DNA of 64,000 bases from Yimella sp. cx-51 (lineage in GTDB: Bacteria > Actinomycetota > Actinomycetes > Actinomycetales > Dermatophilaceae), in contig NZ_CP072113.1 of NCBI RefSeq assembly GCF_017654605.1, positions 868,001 to 932,000 of the forward strand, written 5' to 3'. Shown here one piece after another: positions 9,388 to 18,166 of the stretch (position 1 is the stretch's first letter; every line of letters starts with the position of its first letter). The notes below the pieces were generated by a model. That model ran no database searches. It saw nothing but the letters and a program-made list of their open reading frames with translations, and was not told where the DNA came from. A program made the translations under genes and the position numbers.

Positions 9388-10554
9388 GTGAGCGGAAACA
9401 CTGACTTCGACCTGTTCAAGATCTCCGAGGACCACGAGGCCCTGCGCGAGGCCGTCCGGGCGGTGGCTGACGCCAAGATCGCCCCGCACGCAGCGGAGGT
9501 GGACGAGAAGAGCGAGTTCCCTCAGGCTGCGCTGGACGCACTGGTCGCCTCCGACTTCCACGCCCCGCACATCGCCGAGGAGTACGACGGCGTTGGCGCC
9601 GACGCCCTGGCCACCTGCATCGTGATCGAGGAGGTCGCCCGGGCGTGCGCGTCCAGCTCGCTCATCCCGGCGGTCAACAAGCTGGGCTCGATGCCGGTGA
9701 TCCTGGGAGCCTCCGAAGAGGTCAAGAGCAAGTACCTCCCGCCGGTCGCGCGCGGGGAGGCGATGTTCTCCTATGGCCTGTCCGAGCGTGAGGCGGGCTC
9801 GGACACCGCGTCCATGAAGTGCCGCGCCAAGAAGGACGGCGACCACTTCATCCTCAACGGCCAGAAGTCGTGGATCACCAACGCCGGTGTCTCGCAGTTC
9901 TACACCGTGCTAGCTGTCACCGACCCCGACGGCGAACGCGGCCGCAACATCACCGCGTTCGTGGTGGAGAAGGACGACGAGGGCTTCGGCTTCGGGGAGA
10001 AGGAGCGCAAGCTCGGCATCAAGGGCTCTCCCACCCGTGAGCTGCATTTCGACAACTGCCGCATTCCGGCCGACCGCATGGTCGGCAGCGAGGGTGAGGG
10101 GCTGAAGATCGCCCTGCGCACCCTCGACCACACGCGCGTCACGATCGGTGCGCAGGCCGTCGGCATCGCCCAGGGCGCACTCGACTACGCCCTCGGCTAT
10201 GTCAAGGAGCGCAAGCAGTTCGGCAAGGAGATCGCGCAGTTCCAGGGCCTGCAGTTCATGCTGGCCGACATGGCCATGAAGCTCGAGGCTGCTCGCCAGA
10301 TGGTCTACGTGGCAGCCGCGAAGTCGGAGCGCGGCGACGCCGATCTGCCCTTCTTCGGTGCAGCGGCCAAGTGCTACGCCTCGGACGTCGCGATGGAGGT
10401 GACCACCGACGCCGTGCAGCTGCTCGGTGGTGCCGGTTACGTGGTCGACCACCCGGTCGAGCGCATGATGCGCGACGCCAAGATCACCCAGATCTACGAG
10501 GGCACCAACCAGATCCAGCGCATGGTGATGGCGCGCTCGCTGCTGCGCGGCTGA
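9388..10554 (+). CDS. Acyl-CoA dehydrogenase, FadE25-like
   Basis: 388 residues with the full acyl-CoA dehydrogenase fold: helical N domain, a beta domain with YGLSEREAGSDTASM and GQKSWITNAG for FAD/substrate binding, and a C-terminal helical domain. The catalytic base is the Glu in QIYEGTNQIQR. It oxidises acyl-CoA to enoyl-CoA, passing electrons to ETF. Position next to purE/purK and close overall resemblance suggest the FadE25 orthologue of mycobacteria, but substrate range is not readable. GTG start. A very long inverted repeat separates it from the convergent LCP gene. Confidence 0.94.
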   Translation: MSGNTDFDLFKISEDHEALREAVRAVADAKIAPHAAEVDEKSEFPQAALDALVASDFHAPHIAEEYDGVGADALATCIVIEEVARACASSSLIPAVNKLGSMPVILGASEEVKSKYLPPVARGEAMFSYGLSEREAGSDTASMKCRAKKDGDHFILNGQKSWITNAGVSQFYTVLAVTDPDGERGRNITAFVVEKDDEGFGFGEKERKLGIKGSPTRELHFDNCRIPADRMVGSEGEGLKIALRTLDHTRVTIGAQAVGIAQGALDYALGYVKERKQFGKEIAQFQGLQFMLADMAMKLEAARQMVYVAAAKSERGDADLPFFGAAAKCYASDVAMEVTTDAVQLLGGAGYVVDHPVERMMRDAKITQIYEGTNQIQRMVMARSLLRG

Positions 10555-10574
10555 TCCGCCGCCCCAAAACAAAC

Positions 10575-10648
10575 CATCGAGTGGCCGGGCTGTGAACCGG
10601 TGGCCGGGCTATACCCCGGCCACCCGTTCACAGCCCGGCCACTCGATG
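10575..10648. terminator. Long inverted repeat, bidirectional terminator between convergent genes
   Basis: Two arms of about 34 bases, beginning CATCGAGTGGCCGGGCTGTG, pair with a single mismatch around a short ATA-containing loop. The repeat fills the gap between the acyl-CoA dehydrogenase and LCP genes. There is no long T-tract. Confidence 0.8.
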
Positions 10649-10655
10649 TCTGGAC

Positions 10656-12134
10656 TCAGGGGGCGACGTTGGGGGAGGTGTCGTTGCGCAGGGCGTCGAA
10701 GAGGTCCTTGGACTTCGCTTCGTCCCAGAGCACGGCCTCACCGGCGTAGGTGGGGTAGGCGCTGTTGGCCACCGGCACCTGCACCGACTGGCCGGAGGAC
10801 GTGACGCTCTTCAGCGCCCACGCCAGCTTGACCGCGGTGATCGGACCCATGTCCTTGTCGACCGCGAGACCCTGAGCCCCGGACTCACCGACGCCCTTGA
10901 GCTTCCACGGCACGAGCAGGTTGCCGGGCGAGGCGACCTTGCTCATGAGCGCCGACAAGAACTCCCGCTGACGCTTCACGCGGCCGAGGTCACCCAGCGG
11001 GTCGGAGTAGCGGGCGCGCACGTAGCCCAGCGCATTCTTGCCGTCGAGGTTCTGGCAACCGGCCGGAAGGTCGATGTGTGCTTTCTCGTCGTTCATCGGC
11101 TTGTCGAGACACATGCGAACCCCACCCACGGCGTCCACGACATTCGCGAAACCGCCGAAGCCGATCTCCATGTAGCCGTCGATGCGCAGGTTGGTCGCCT
11201 TCTCCAGCGTGGCGATGAGCAACTGCGGTCCGCCGAGCGCGTACGAGGCGTTGATCTTGTTGTTGCGGTGTCCCGGCACCTCGACCCAGCTGTCGCGGGG
11301 AATCGACAACAACGTGTCAGCGCCGCTGTCGGACATGTGCAACACCATGATCGAGTCGGTGCGCTTGCCCTCGATGGTCGATCCGCCTGTGCCGAGGCGC
11401 TTGGCCTCCTCGCTACTGAGCCCGGCGCGGGAGTCGGAGCCGACGAGCACGTAGTTCTTGCCCTTGCCCGCAGCGGGTCGATCAGCGGTAGGCAGGGCGT
11501 CCAGCTTCTGCACGTTGTTCCATGCGCTGTTGGCCGCCCACAGTAGGGAGCCCATCCAGAGCGCGATGATGACCAGCGGGATGATCACCCAACGCCGCCA
11601 GCGGCGACGCCGCTTGGGAGCCTCGCCATTTCCGTTCGGTGGGCCACCAGCGTTGCGCGGCCTCGGGGGCGGAGCGCCGTTGCCACCGCGGTTTGGAGCG
11701 GAACCTCTCGGGTCGCGTGCACCGGGGCGGCGCGGGTCGTTCGGTCGGCCCGCACCGGCGACCGGTATGCGCTGGGTCGCGTCGCGCACGTCACGCGGAG
11801 TCTGCGCGCTCTGCGGACGCTGACCAGGCCTGTTGGCCGGCATCACCTGGGTCTGGTCGGGTCCGGGACGCCGTGCGCTGTCGTTCGGGCCAGGTCGAAA
11901 CGCGCCAGGTCGAGGCCGGCCCTGACCCTGCGCGGGACGGCTCTGGGGGCGACCTTGCTGCGGGTTCGGACGCGGAGTTCCCTGCGTCGGGCCCGGGCGC
12001 GGCGTGCCCTGCCGGGGATCAGAACGCGGCGTGCCTTGCGGCATCGCGCGCGATTCGTCCTGAGGTCGGCGTCCGCGCGGTCGACGAGGCGCCCCGGGGC
12101 GGGTGTCGAAGGTCATCGGTTCGTCGTCAGGCAC
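10656..12134 (-). CDS. LytR-CpsA-Psr (LCP) family glycopolymer ligase
   Basis: 492 residues. The first ~170 are a cytoplasmic, Pro/Arg/Gln-rich tail with imperfect 9-residue GTPRxxPxQ repeats. An RRRRWRRW cluster and one membrane segment (about 183-200) follow, then an extracellular LCP domain. LCP signatures are GSDSR, RTDSIMVLHM, IPRDSWVEVPGH and KINASYALGG, including the Arg/Asp residues that bind pyrophosphate lipids. The family transfers undecaprenyl-linked glycopolymers to peptidoglycan, which suits the glycan locus that follows. The GTG at 12134 is favoured because TACCCT lies 6 nt upstream; the ATG at 12116 is an alternative. Confidence 0.9.
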   Translation of the reverse strand: MPDDEPMTFDTRPGAPRRPRGRRPQDESRAMPQGTPRSDPRQGTPRPGPTQGTPRPNPQQGRPQSRPAQGQGRPRPGAFRPGPNDSARRPGPDQTQVMPANRPGQRPQSAQTPRDVRDATQRIPVAGAGRPNDPRRPGARDPRGSAPNRGGNGAPPPRPRNAGGPPNGNGEAPKRRRRWRRWVIIPLVIIALWMGSLLWAANSAWNNVQKLDALPTADRPAAGKGKNYVLVGSDSRAGLSSEEAKRLGTGGSTIEGKRTDSIMVLHMSDSGADTLLSIPRDSWVEVPGHRNNKINASYALGGPQLLIATLEKATNLRIDGYMEIGFGGFANVVDAVGGVRMCLDKPMNDEKAHIDLPAGCQNLDGKNALGYVRARYSDPLGDLGRVKRQREFLSALMSKVASPGNLLVPWKLKGVGESGAQGLAVDKDMGPITAVKLAWALKSVTSSGQSVQVPVANSAYPTYAGEAVLWDEAKSKDLFDALRNDTSPNVAP

Positions 12135-12140
12135 CGCGCA

Positions 12141-12146
12141 AGGGTA
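12141..12146 (-). promoter_or_regulatory. -10-like hexamer TACCCT for the LCP gene
   Basis: On the minus strand TACCCT ends 6 nt before the GTG at 12134, indicating a leaderless transcript. Confidence 0.35.
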
Positions 12147-12170
12147 ACCGTGCAACATGTGTTTGGCCTG

Positions 12171-12176
12171 TAGCCT
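12171..12176 (+). promoter_or_regulatory. -10-like hexamer TAGCCT for the ExoA-like glycosyltransferase
   Basis: TAGCCT ends 6 nt before GTG 12183 and directly abuts GTG 12177. The spacing rule seen elsewhere in the window favours 12183. Confidence 0.4.
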
Positions 12177-12182
12177 GTGCGC

Positions 12183-13196
12183 GTGCCAGCCACCGATTCC
12201 GACAACCTCCAGGGAATGTCGGTGGTGATGCCGATCCTCAACGAGGAGCCGTATCTCGCCGAATCGGTGAATGCCGTGCTCCAGCAGGAATGGCATGGCC
12301 CGATCGAGGTCATCCTTGCTCTCGGGCCCTCCACCGATCGCACCGACGAGGTAGCCCGCGCCCTCGCCGACCAGGACGAGCGGGTGCGCCTGGTGCCCAA
12401 CCCGAGCGGTCGCACGCCTGAGGCGTTGAACGCCGGAATCGCCCACGCTCGCTACGACATCGTGTGCCGCGTCGACGGCCACGGCGTGTTGTCGCCTGAC
12501 TACCTGCTGACCGCCGCCCGCACCCTGCAGGAGACCGGTGCGGCGAATGTCGGCGGCATCATGGACGCCGTCGGCCGCACGCCCTTCGAGAAGGCTGTCG
12601 CCGTCGCGATGAAGAGCAAGATCGGCGTCGGCGGGGTGAAGTTCAAGCTCGGCGGAGAGGCCGGCCCGGCCGACACCGTTTACCTCGGCGTGTTCCGCAC
12701 ATCGTGGCTCGACCGCGTCGGCGGATACGACTCCCGCTTCAGCCGCGCCCAGGACTGGGAGATGAACTACCGCATCCGGCAGGAGGGCGGGCTGGTGTGG
12801 TTCACCCCCGCGATGCGGGTGGCCTACCGTCCGCGTCCCACCGTCCGCAGGCTGGCGCGCCAGTACTACGAGTACGGCCAGTGGCGACGGGTCGTCGCGC
12901 GCACGCACGAGGGGTCGATCAACGCCCGGTATCTCGCACCGCCCACAGCACTGGTGGCGATCGCCGCCGGCGCAGCAGGCGGCGTGGTCTGGAAGCCACT
13001 GTGGGTGGTGCCGGCCGGCTATCTCGCAGCGATCGGCGTCGGCGGGATGCTCATCTCCGGTGACGAACCGGCCTCGGTACGGGTGCGCGTCCCACTGGTG
13101 CTCGCCACGATGCACATGTCGTGGGGTTGGGGCTTCCTGCGCAGCCGAATCCGGTTGAGCGGCGAGAGTTCCGGTAGTTCACGGATTGCGCACTAG
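12183..13196 (+). CDS. Family 2 glycosyltransferase, ExoA-like, with C-terminal membrane segments
   Basis: 337 residues. A GT-A catalytic domain occupies about 12-230: SVVMPILNEE nucleotide-binding strand, CRVDGHG with the metal-binding Asp98, and a QDWEMNYRIRQEGG acceptor/base region. Two hydrophobic segments follow (about 255-275 and 278-297). The order resembles succinoglycan-type ExoA glycosyltransferases acting on polyprenyl-linked sugars at the inner membrane face. The acceptor and donor sugars are not known. It begins a likely operon with the ABC exporter genes 12 bp downstream and diverges from the LCP ligase, sharing a short promoter region. Confidence 0.88.
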   Translation: MPATDSDNLQGMSVVMPILNEEPYLAESVNAVLQQEWHGPIEVILALGPSTDRTDEVARALADQDERVRLVPNPSGRTPEALNAGIAHARYDIVCRVDGHGVLSPDYLLTAARTLQETGAANVGGIMDAVGRTPFEKAVAVAMKSKIGVGGVKFKLGGEAGPADTVYLGVFRTSWLDRVGGYDSRFSRAQDWEMNYRIRQEGGLVWFTPAMRVAYRPRPTVRRLARQYYEYGQWRRVVARTHEGSINARYLAPPTALVAIAAGAAGGVVWKPLWVVPAGYLAAIGVGGMLISGDEPASVRVRVPLVLATMHMSWGWGFLRSRIRLSGESSGSSRIAH

Positions 13197-13199
13197 GCT
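13194..13199 (+). promoter_or_regulatory. -10-like hexamer TAGGCT before the exporter permease
   Basis: TAGGCT overlaps the end of the preceding gene and ends 9 nt before ATG 13209. It may give an internal promoter for the transporter genes. Confidence 0.3.
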
Positions 13200-13208
13200 G
13201 GCCCGGTT

Positions 13209-14042
13209 ATGTCCATGTTGACCCGCACCCAGCGCATCTGGGACCACCGCAAGGTCATGGTGACCCTGGTCCGGCGTGACCTGCGAGTGCGCTACGCGCG
13301 CAGCGTCCTCGGATACCTGTGGACGCTCATCGACCCGCTGGCGATGGCCCTGGTCTACTGGTTCGTCTTCGGCGTGATCTACCAGATGCGGGGCATCGAG
13401 ACGAGCCAGGGTGCTCCGTTCGTGCTCTTCCTGCTGGCCGGTCTGCTGCCGTGGAACTGGTTCAACGCATCGATCAACGAATCGGCCCGCGCGCTCTACT
13501 CCGAGCGGCTCCTGGTGCGTTCGACCAACATCCCGCGTGAGCTGTGGGTCATCCGGTTGGTCATCTCCAAGGGCATCGAGTTCTTGATGTCGTTGCCGAT
13601 CCTGATCGCCTTCATGCTCTTCTTCCGCTTCGGGCAGAACGCCAATCCGATCGAGATCCACCCCGAGCGATTCCTCTACTGGATTCCGGCGACGCTCCTG
13701 CTCTTCCTGCTGTCAGTGGGCATCGGGCTGGTGATGGCTCCGGTGACTGCGCTGGTCGACGACTTCGTCCGCCTGGTGCGCATCGGCCTGCGGATGTTGT
13801 TCTACTTGACGCCGATCGTCTACTCCACGCAGATCCTCGACGACCGTGCTCCGTGGGCCCGCACCATCCAGCAGTTCAACCCGCTCACCGGAATCAACGA
13901 CATGTTCCGGCAGGTCTTCCTGACCAACGCGGCGCCTGACTGGAACGCGTGGATCGCGGCCGTGGCGGTCAGCATCGCGTGGGTGTTCTTCGGTATGTGG
14001 GTGTTCCGCAAGCTCGAGCCCGCCGTGCTCAAGGAGATCTGA
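13209..14042 (+). CDS. ABC-2 type polysaccharide exporter permease (Wzm/TagG-like)
   Basis: 277 residues with six predicted membrane segments. The N-terminal cytoplasmic interface helix has RRDLRVRYARSVLGYLWTLIDPL, the hallmark of Wzm/TagG/RfbA permeases, and the family FNPLTGINDMFRQ loop occurs near residue 230. It forms the membrane channel that moves undecaprenyl-linked glycan across the cytoplasmic membrane with the ATPase encoded directly downstream. The adjacent ATPase, glycosyltransferase and LCP ligase make wall-glycan export its likely job. Confidence 0.93.
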   Translation: MSMLTRTQRIWDHRKVMVTLVRRDLRVRYARSVLGYLWTLIDPLAMALVYWFVFGVIYQMRGIETSQGAPFVLFLLAGLLPWNWFNASINESARALYSERLLVRSTNIPRELWVIRLVISKGIEFLMSLPILIAFMLFFRFGQNANPIEIHPERFLYWIPATLLLFLLSVGIGLVMAPVTALVDDFVRLVRIGLRMLFYLTPIVYSTQILDDRAPWARTIQQFNPLTGINDMFRQVFLTNAAPDWNAWIAAVAVSIAWVFFGMWVFRKLEPAVLKEI

Positions 14043-14043
14043 G

Positions 14044-15036
14044 ATGCCAGTCGAGAAGGTACCGGCCACGTGGAGACCCCAGCGCACTGACAACGATCCG
14101 CCCGGGTACGACCCCGAGAACAAACTCACCTGGGACGACTACAACTTCCCGGTAATCGACGACTCGATCGAGTGGGAGACCCCGAAGGGTCAGCCGGTGA
14201 TCACCGTCGACGGCCTGGGTATCAAGTTCCTCCGCGGACGCAAGCGCAACCTGTCGCTGCGTGAACTGGTCTTCACCGGAAAGAGTGCGCACAACCGCGA
14301 GACCTTCTGGGCGCTGCGGGACATCAACTTCACCGTCGGCCGGGGCGAGGCTGTCGGCCTGGTCGGCGGAAACGGTGGCGGCAAGTCGACGCTGCTGAAG
14401 CTGATTGCGGGCACGCTCATCCCCGACGAGGGGAAGGCCCAGATCACCGAAGGTGTCGCTCCGTTGATCGAACTCACCGGCGGGTTCATCGGTGACCTCT
14501 CGGCGCGGGAGAACATCTACCTCACCGCCGGTCTGCACGGCATGAGCACCGAGGAGGTCGACGAGCGCTTCGACGAGATCGTCGACTTCGCCGGCCCGGC
14601 CGTGCGCGATGGCCTCGACGTGCCCTACCGCCACTTCAGTTCCGGCATGCAGGTGCGGCTCGGTTTCGCGGTGATCACCACGCTCGACGAGCCGATCATC
14701 CTGGTCGACGAGGTGCTCGCCGTCGGCGACGCCGCCTTCCGGGCCAAGTGCTACGACCGGATGGAAAACCTGCTTGACCAGGGCCGCACGTTGTTCCTGG
14801 TGTCGCACTCCGACGGCGACCTGCTGCGCTTCTGCACCCGCGGGTTGTACCTGCGCGGCGGCGGCCTGGCTGCCGACGGTCCGATCGAGGACGTTGTCGA
14901 CCTCTACTACGACGACCTGCTCGGTGACGAGCGACGTCCGCCCAGCCCCGAACAGTTCGCCAACACCAAAGCTCAGCGTGTCGACGAGCGCATCCGGCGC
15001 CGACTGCAGCGCGATGAAGCGCGCCGCAAGGGCTGA
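14044..15036 (+). CDS. Polysaccharide exporter ATP-binding subunit (Wzt/TagH-like)
   Basis: 330 residues. About 50 N-terminal residues precede the ABC domain. Walker A is GGNGGGKST, the signature is HFSSGMQVRLGF, and Walker B is PIILVDEVLAVGD followed by a switch His in LVSHSDGD. This is the RfbB/TagH/Wzt subgroup that powers glycan export. Only about 90 residues follow the ABC core, so there is no Wzt-type carbohydrate-recognition domain; recognition probably does not depend on a terminal cap. The ATG follows the permease stop by 1 bp. The stop abuts the convergent TIGR03089 gene. Confidence 0.93.
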   Translation: MPVEKVPATWRPQRTDNDPPGYDPENKLTWDDYNFPVIDDSIEWETPKGQPVITVDGLGIKFLRGRKRNLSLRELVFTGKSAHNRETFWALRDINFTVGRGEAVGLVGGNGGGKSTLLKLIAGTLIPDEGKAQITEGVAPLIELTGGFIGDLSARENIYLTAGLHGMSTEEVDERFDEIVDFAGPAVRDGLDVPYRHFSSGMQVRLGFAVITTLDEPIILVDEVLAVGDAAFRAKCYDRMENLLDQGRTLFLVSHSDGDLLRFCTRGLYLRGGGLAADGPIEDVVDLYYDDLLGDERRPPSPEQFANTKAQRVDERIRRRLQRDEARRKG

Positions 15037-15657
15037 TCAGCCCTCGAGCACCGGTCCGTCGACTGCCTCCGTCTCGATGCGGGGCGTCCGCGTCTGAGGG
15101 TTCTCGTTGCGCACCAGCACCACGGAACCTCCCGCGGACAGAACTTGTGCTGTGTGCAGCACGGTGCCCTTGATCGGGAGGTCGATGAGCATCAGGCGTC
15201 CGGCTCCGCCGGTTTCGGTCAGGAGTTCGCCGTAGGTGATGTCATCGAGCGCCAATTCGGACGGTGCCGCCGGTACGAAAGCACTGAACTGGTCGGGGAA
15301 GCTGGTCAGCTCGCTGGCGCCGAGCGCCGCCTCGGGTTCGACGAGGTCGCCCTCGCGGGTGCCTACTGTCGCCTCGACGTTGTCGCCTGCGCCGACGCAC
15401 ACCTGCCCGCCCACTGCCCATACGCCCAGGGCCCAGTAGACCGAACGCCAGTGCGCGGCAGGGAAGTCGAGCGCTACCCGATCGCCGGGTGCGATGTCCA
15501 TCTCATCGAGCAACCAGTGCGCAGCCTTGGCCGCCCACATCGAGATGACCTTGGCCGAGAGTTCGACCCGCTCACCGGTGGCGTCGTCGTAGGACGTGAT
15601 CACCGGTCGGGTCGGGTCGGCAGCGGTCAGGCGGGGCAGGAGCTGGTCTGGACGCAT
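15037..15657 (-). CDS. TIGR03089 family protein
   Basis: 206 residues resembling only the N-terminal part of AMP-forming acyl-CoA synthetases: an RPVITSYDDATGERVELS start and an APGDRVALDFPAAHWRSVYWALGVWAVGG region. It lacks the ATP-binding P-loop and the C-terminal lid, so it is unlikely to be a complete ligase. TIGR03089 proteins are actinobacteria-specific and usually sit beside LCP or rhamnose genes (Rv3268 in mycobacteria, from memory). The function is unknown. TAGGCT lies 6 nt upstream of the ATG. Confidence 0.85.
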   Translation of the reverse strand: MRPDQLLPRLTAADPTRPVITSYDDATGERVELSAKVISMWAAKAAHWLLDEMDIAPGDRVALDFPAAHWRSVYWALGVWAVGGQVCVGAGDNVEATVGTREGDLVEPEAALGASELTSFPDQFSAFVPAAPSELALDDITYGELLTETGGAGRLMLIDLPIKGTVLHTAQVLSAGGSVVLVRNENPQTRTPRIETEAVDGPVLEG

Positions 15658-15663
15658 GCTGTC

Positions 15664-15669
15664 AGCCTA
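15664..15669 (-). promoter_or_regulatory. -10-like hexamer TAGGCT for the TIGR03089 gene
   Basis: On the minus strand TAGGCT ends 6 nt before the ATG at 15657. Confidence 0.45.
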
Positions 15670-15731
15670 GATATGCCGGCGTGACCGATCTGACAGCGGC
15701 GGGTCGGGAGGGTCGCGAGCGCGTGGCTCGC

Positions 15732-15737
15732 TAAGTT
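15732..15737 (+). promoter_or_regulatory. -10-like hexamer TAAGTT for the cytidylyltransferase-AKR gene
   Basis: TAAGTT ends 7 nt before ATG 15745, favouring this start over the in-frame GTG at 15739. Confidence 0.4.
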
Positions 15738-15744
15738 CGTGCAC

Positions 15745-17388
15745 ATGTCCGTTCGGGTCATCATCCAGTCACGCCTGTCGTCCACGCGGTTGCCCGGCAA
15801 GGCGATGCTGACCCTCGCCGGGATGCCGGCCGTCGTCCTCGCGGCGCGACGAGCAGGAAATGCCGGTCTGCCAGTGGTCGTGGCCACCAGCGACCAGTCC
15901 GACGACGACGTCCTGGCGCAAGCGGTCGAGGCCGCGGGCATCACCGTCTTCCGCGGGTCGCTGCACGACCCGCTCGGCCGCTTCGTCGCTGCCACCGCCG
16001 ACATGGACGACGACGACCTAGTAGTGCGACTGACCGGTGATAACGCGGTGCCGGACGGGGAATTCCTCGGCGAACTCATCGACACCATGAACACCGCCGG
16101 TGAGGACTACATCCGGGTGACGATGGCCGACATCTACGGCGTGGGCGCCGAGGTGATCCGGGTCGGGCTGCTGCGGCAAGCAGCGGCCGAGACGACGTCC
16201 TCCTTCGACCGTGAGCACGTGACGCCGTGGATCCGGCGTCACACCAATGACCTGGATTTCGTGCCACGCCTCAGCGCGGGCGATCCGCTGCGGGTGCGGT
16301 GCACGATTGACACCCTGCAGGACTACGTCGTCGCCGCGACCGCGCTCGGCGCCGTGCCGGACGCCGTGGCCGCCCCGTGGCGCGACCTGCTGCGGGCATG
16401 GGCGGACGCCGGCGGCGCTTTGCCGGAGCCCCTCGCCGGAGCGCGCGGTAATGCCATCGAGCAGGGGCCGTGGGTGCTCGGGGCAGTGCAACTCGGTGTC
16501 GTCTACGGGGCCGCGAACCGGGTGGGCCAACCCGACGCGCTCGGTGCATCCCGCATCTTGGCCGTCGCCGCGGCGTCCGGCGCGACCCATGTCGACACCG
16601 CGCGGGCGTACGGCGAGAGCGAGGCCCGCATCGGCAACTCACTGGCGCACGGATTGTCCGAGCGCATCGGCGTGGTCACCAAGGTGCGCCCGCTGGACGA
16701 CCTCACGCCCGACGACTCACCCGCAGCGGCACGCGACGCCGTCAACGCCTCGGTGCAGGAATCGCTGCGACTGCTGCGCTCGGGTTCGGTGGCCGCGATC
16801 CTGCTGCACCGTTGGGCTGACTGGAACAAGGCCGGCGGCGCCGTCGCCGATGCCCTCGACCAGACCCGCGCCGAAGGTCTGTGCACGGTCATCGGTGCCT
16901 CGCTGGCCACGCCTGAAGAACTCCTCGAAGCGCTGGCCGATCCGCGCCTGGGATACGTGCAACTGCCGTTCAACCTGCTCGACCGCCGGTGGACGGCACC
17001 GCAGGTGCAGCAGGCGCTCGCCGCGCGCCCGGACGTCATCGTCACCGTGCGCAGCGTCTTCCTGCAAGGTCTGCTCGCCGTGCCCGAAGCTGGCCGCTGG
17101 CCGGCGAATGTGTCCGATGACATTGAGTTGCTGCGCGACCGGCTCCCGGCACTGGTGCAGCAACTCGGCCGTGCATCGGCGGCCGACCTGGCCCTGGCGT
17201 ACGTGCGCGGCCACGACTTCGTCACCTCCGTCGTCCTGGGCGCCGAGAGCACCGACCAAGTGCGTGACCAGGCGATGCTGCTGGCCCGGGCACCGCTGAC
17301 GGCGAAGGAGATCGCCATCGTGGACGAAGCAATTCCCGCCGGCAGTCCGACGCTGGTCGACCCGAGCACATGGAAGGTGGAGTGGTGA
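15745..17388 (+). CDS. SpsF-like cytidylyltransferase fused to an aldo/keto reductase
   Basis: 547 residues in two domains. Residues 1 to about 235 are a CMP-sugar-type nucleotidyltransferase of the SpsF group, with IIQSRLSSTRLPGKA at the N terminus, VRLTGDNAV, and the FDREHVTPWIRRH region. Residues from about 241 form an aldo/keto reductase with the full catalytic tetrad Asp284, Tyr289, Lys313 and His355. With PseB, C, G, H and I nearby, the first domain is the best candidate for CMP-pseudaminic acid synthetase (PseF role). It is SpsF-like rather than NeuA-like, so this is inference. The reductase may modify the same sugar. The stop overlaps the next gene by 4 bp (GTGA). Confidence 0.85.
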   Translation: MSVRVIIQSRLSSTRLPGKAMLTLAGMPAVVLAARRAGNAGLPVVVATSDQSDDDVLAQAVEAAGITVFRGSLHDPLGRFVAATADMDDDDLVVRLTGDNAVPDGEFLGELIDTMNTAGEDYIRVTMADIYGVGAEVIRVGLLRQAAAETTSSFDREHVTPWIRRHTNDLDFVPRLSAGDPLRVRCTIDTLQDYVVAATALGAVPDAVAAPWRDLLRAWADAGGALPEPLAGARGNAIEQGPWVLGAVQLGVVYGAANRVGQPDALGASRILAVAAASGATHVDTARAYGESEARIGNSLAHGLSERIGVVTKVRPLDDLTPDDSPAAARDAVNASVQESLRLLRSGSVAAILLHRWADWNKAGGAVADALDQTRAEGLCTVIGASLATPEELLEALADPRLGYVQLPFNLLDRRWTAPQVQQALAARPDVIVTVRSVFLQGLLAVPEAGRWPANVSDDIELLRDRLPALVQQLGRASAADLALAYVRGHDFVTSVVLGAESTDQVRDQAMLLARAPLTAKEIAIVDEAIPAGSPTLVDPSTWKVEW

Positions 17389-18161
17389 CAGATTTGTTCC
17401 GGCTGGACGACGCGACCGCAGTGCTGACCGGAGCCTCCGGTTGGCTCGGTGCGGCAATGGTCGATGCCTTGCACGACGCCGGTGCCACGGTGCACGCCCT
17501 CGGCCGCGACACCACCCGACTGCGCGACGCGCTGGGGGAGTTGGCCGATTCGCCACGAGTGCAGTTGCATGCGATCGATGTCACCACCAACGCCTGGCCG
17601 GCCCTGCTGGAATCACTGCCCCGCATCGACGTGCTGGTCAACAACGCCCATGTCGGCCGCGGTGGTTCGATGCGCACGGCAACGGACGACAACTTCGACG
17701 AGGCCTTCGAGCTCGCCGTCAAAGCGGCCTGGCGCGGTATGACTGCTGCTCGCGCCGGCCTCGCAGCGTCCGTGGCTGCCGGGGGCTCACCGGCGGTCAT
17801 CAACGTCGCCTCCATGTACGGCCTGGTCGCGCCCGACATGACGATGTACGCCACCGAGGAGGGCCGCAACCCGCCCTTCTACGGCGCCGCCAAAGCTGCT
17901 CTGCTGCAGCTATCGCGTTACGCTGCAGCGGAATTGGGTCCGGAGGGCATCCGGGTCAACGCGATCACCCCGGGGCCCTTCCCGGCGCTCGCTGCGCAGG
18001 CCAACGGTGAGTTCGTCCAGGCGCTGAAGGACCACACGCTCACCGGCACGGTCGGTGCCCCCGAAGACATCAAGACGGCGCTGCTCTTCCTGGCCTCGCC
18101 CCACTCCCGGTTCGTCACCGGCGCCAACATCGTGGTCGACGGCGGCTGGACGGCTCGCTAG
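17385..18161 (+). CDS. Short-chain dehydrogenase/reductase
   Basis: 258 residues. The NAD(P) motif is LTGASGWLGAA, the structural motif VNNAHVG, the catalytic Ser in INVASMYG, and YGAAK supplies Tyr and Lys. An SDR fold of normal length is complete through VTGANIVVDGG. The GTG overlaps the stop of the cytidylyltransferase-AKR gene, so the two are translationally coupled. Together with the AKR domain it probably carries out one or two redox steps on a sugar of this locus; the substrate is not known. Confidence 0.9.
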   Translation: MTDLFRLDDATAVLTGASGWLGAAMVDALHDAGATVHALGRDTTRLRDALGELADSPRVQLHAIDVTTNAWPALLESLPRIDVLVNNAHVGRGGSMRTATDDNFDEAFELAVKAAWRGMTAARAGLAASVAAGGSPAVINVASMYGLVAPDMTMYATEEGRNPPFYGAAKAALLQLSRYAAAELGPEGIRVNAITPGPFPALAAQANGEFVQALKDHTLTGTVGAPEDIKTALLFLASPHSRFVTGANIVVDGGWTAR

Positions 18162-18166
18162 ATCTG

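Noticed and set aside
15037-15657. TIGR03089 gene as a functional acyl-CoA synthetase
   Set aside because: The P-loop and C-terminal lid are absent, so ligase activity cannot be supported.
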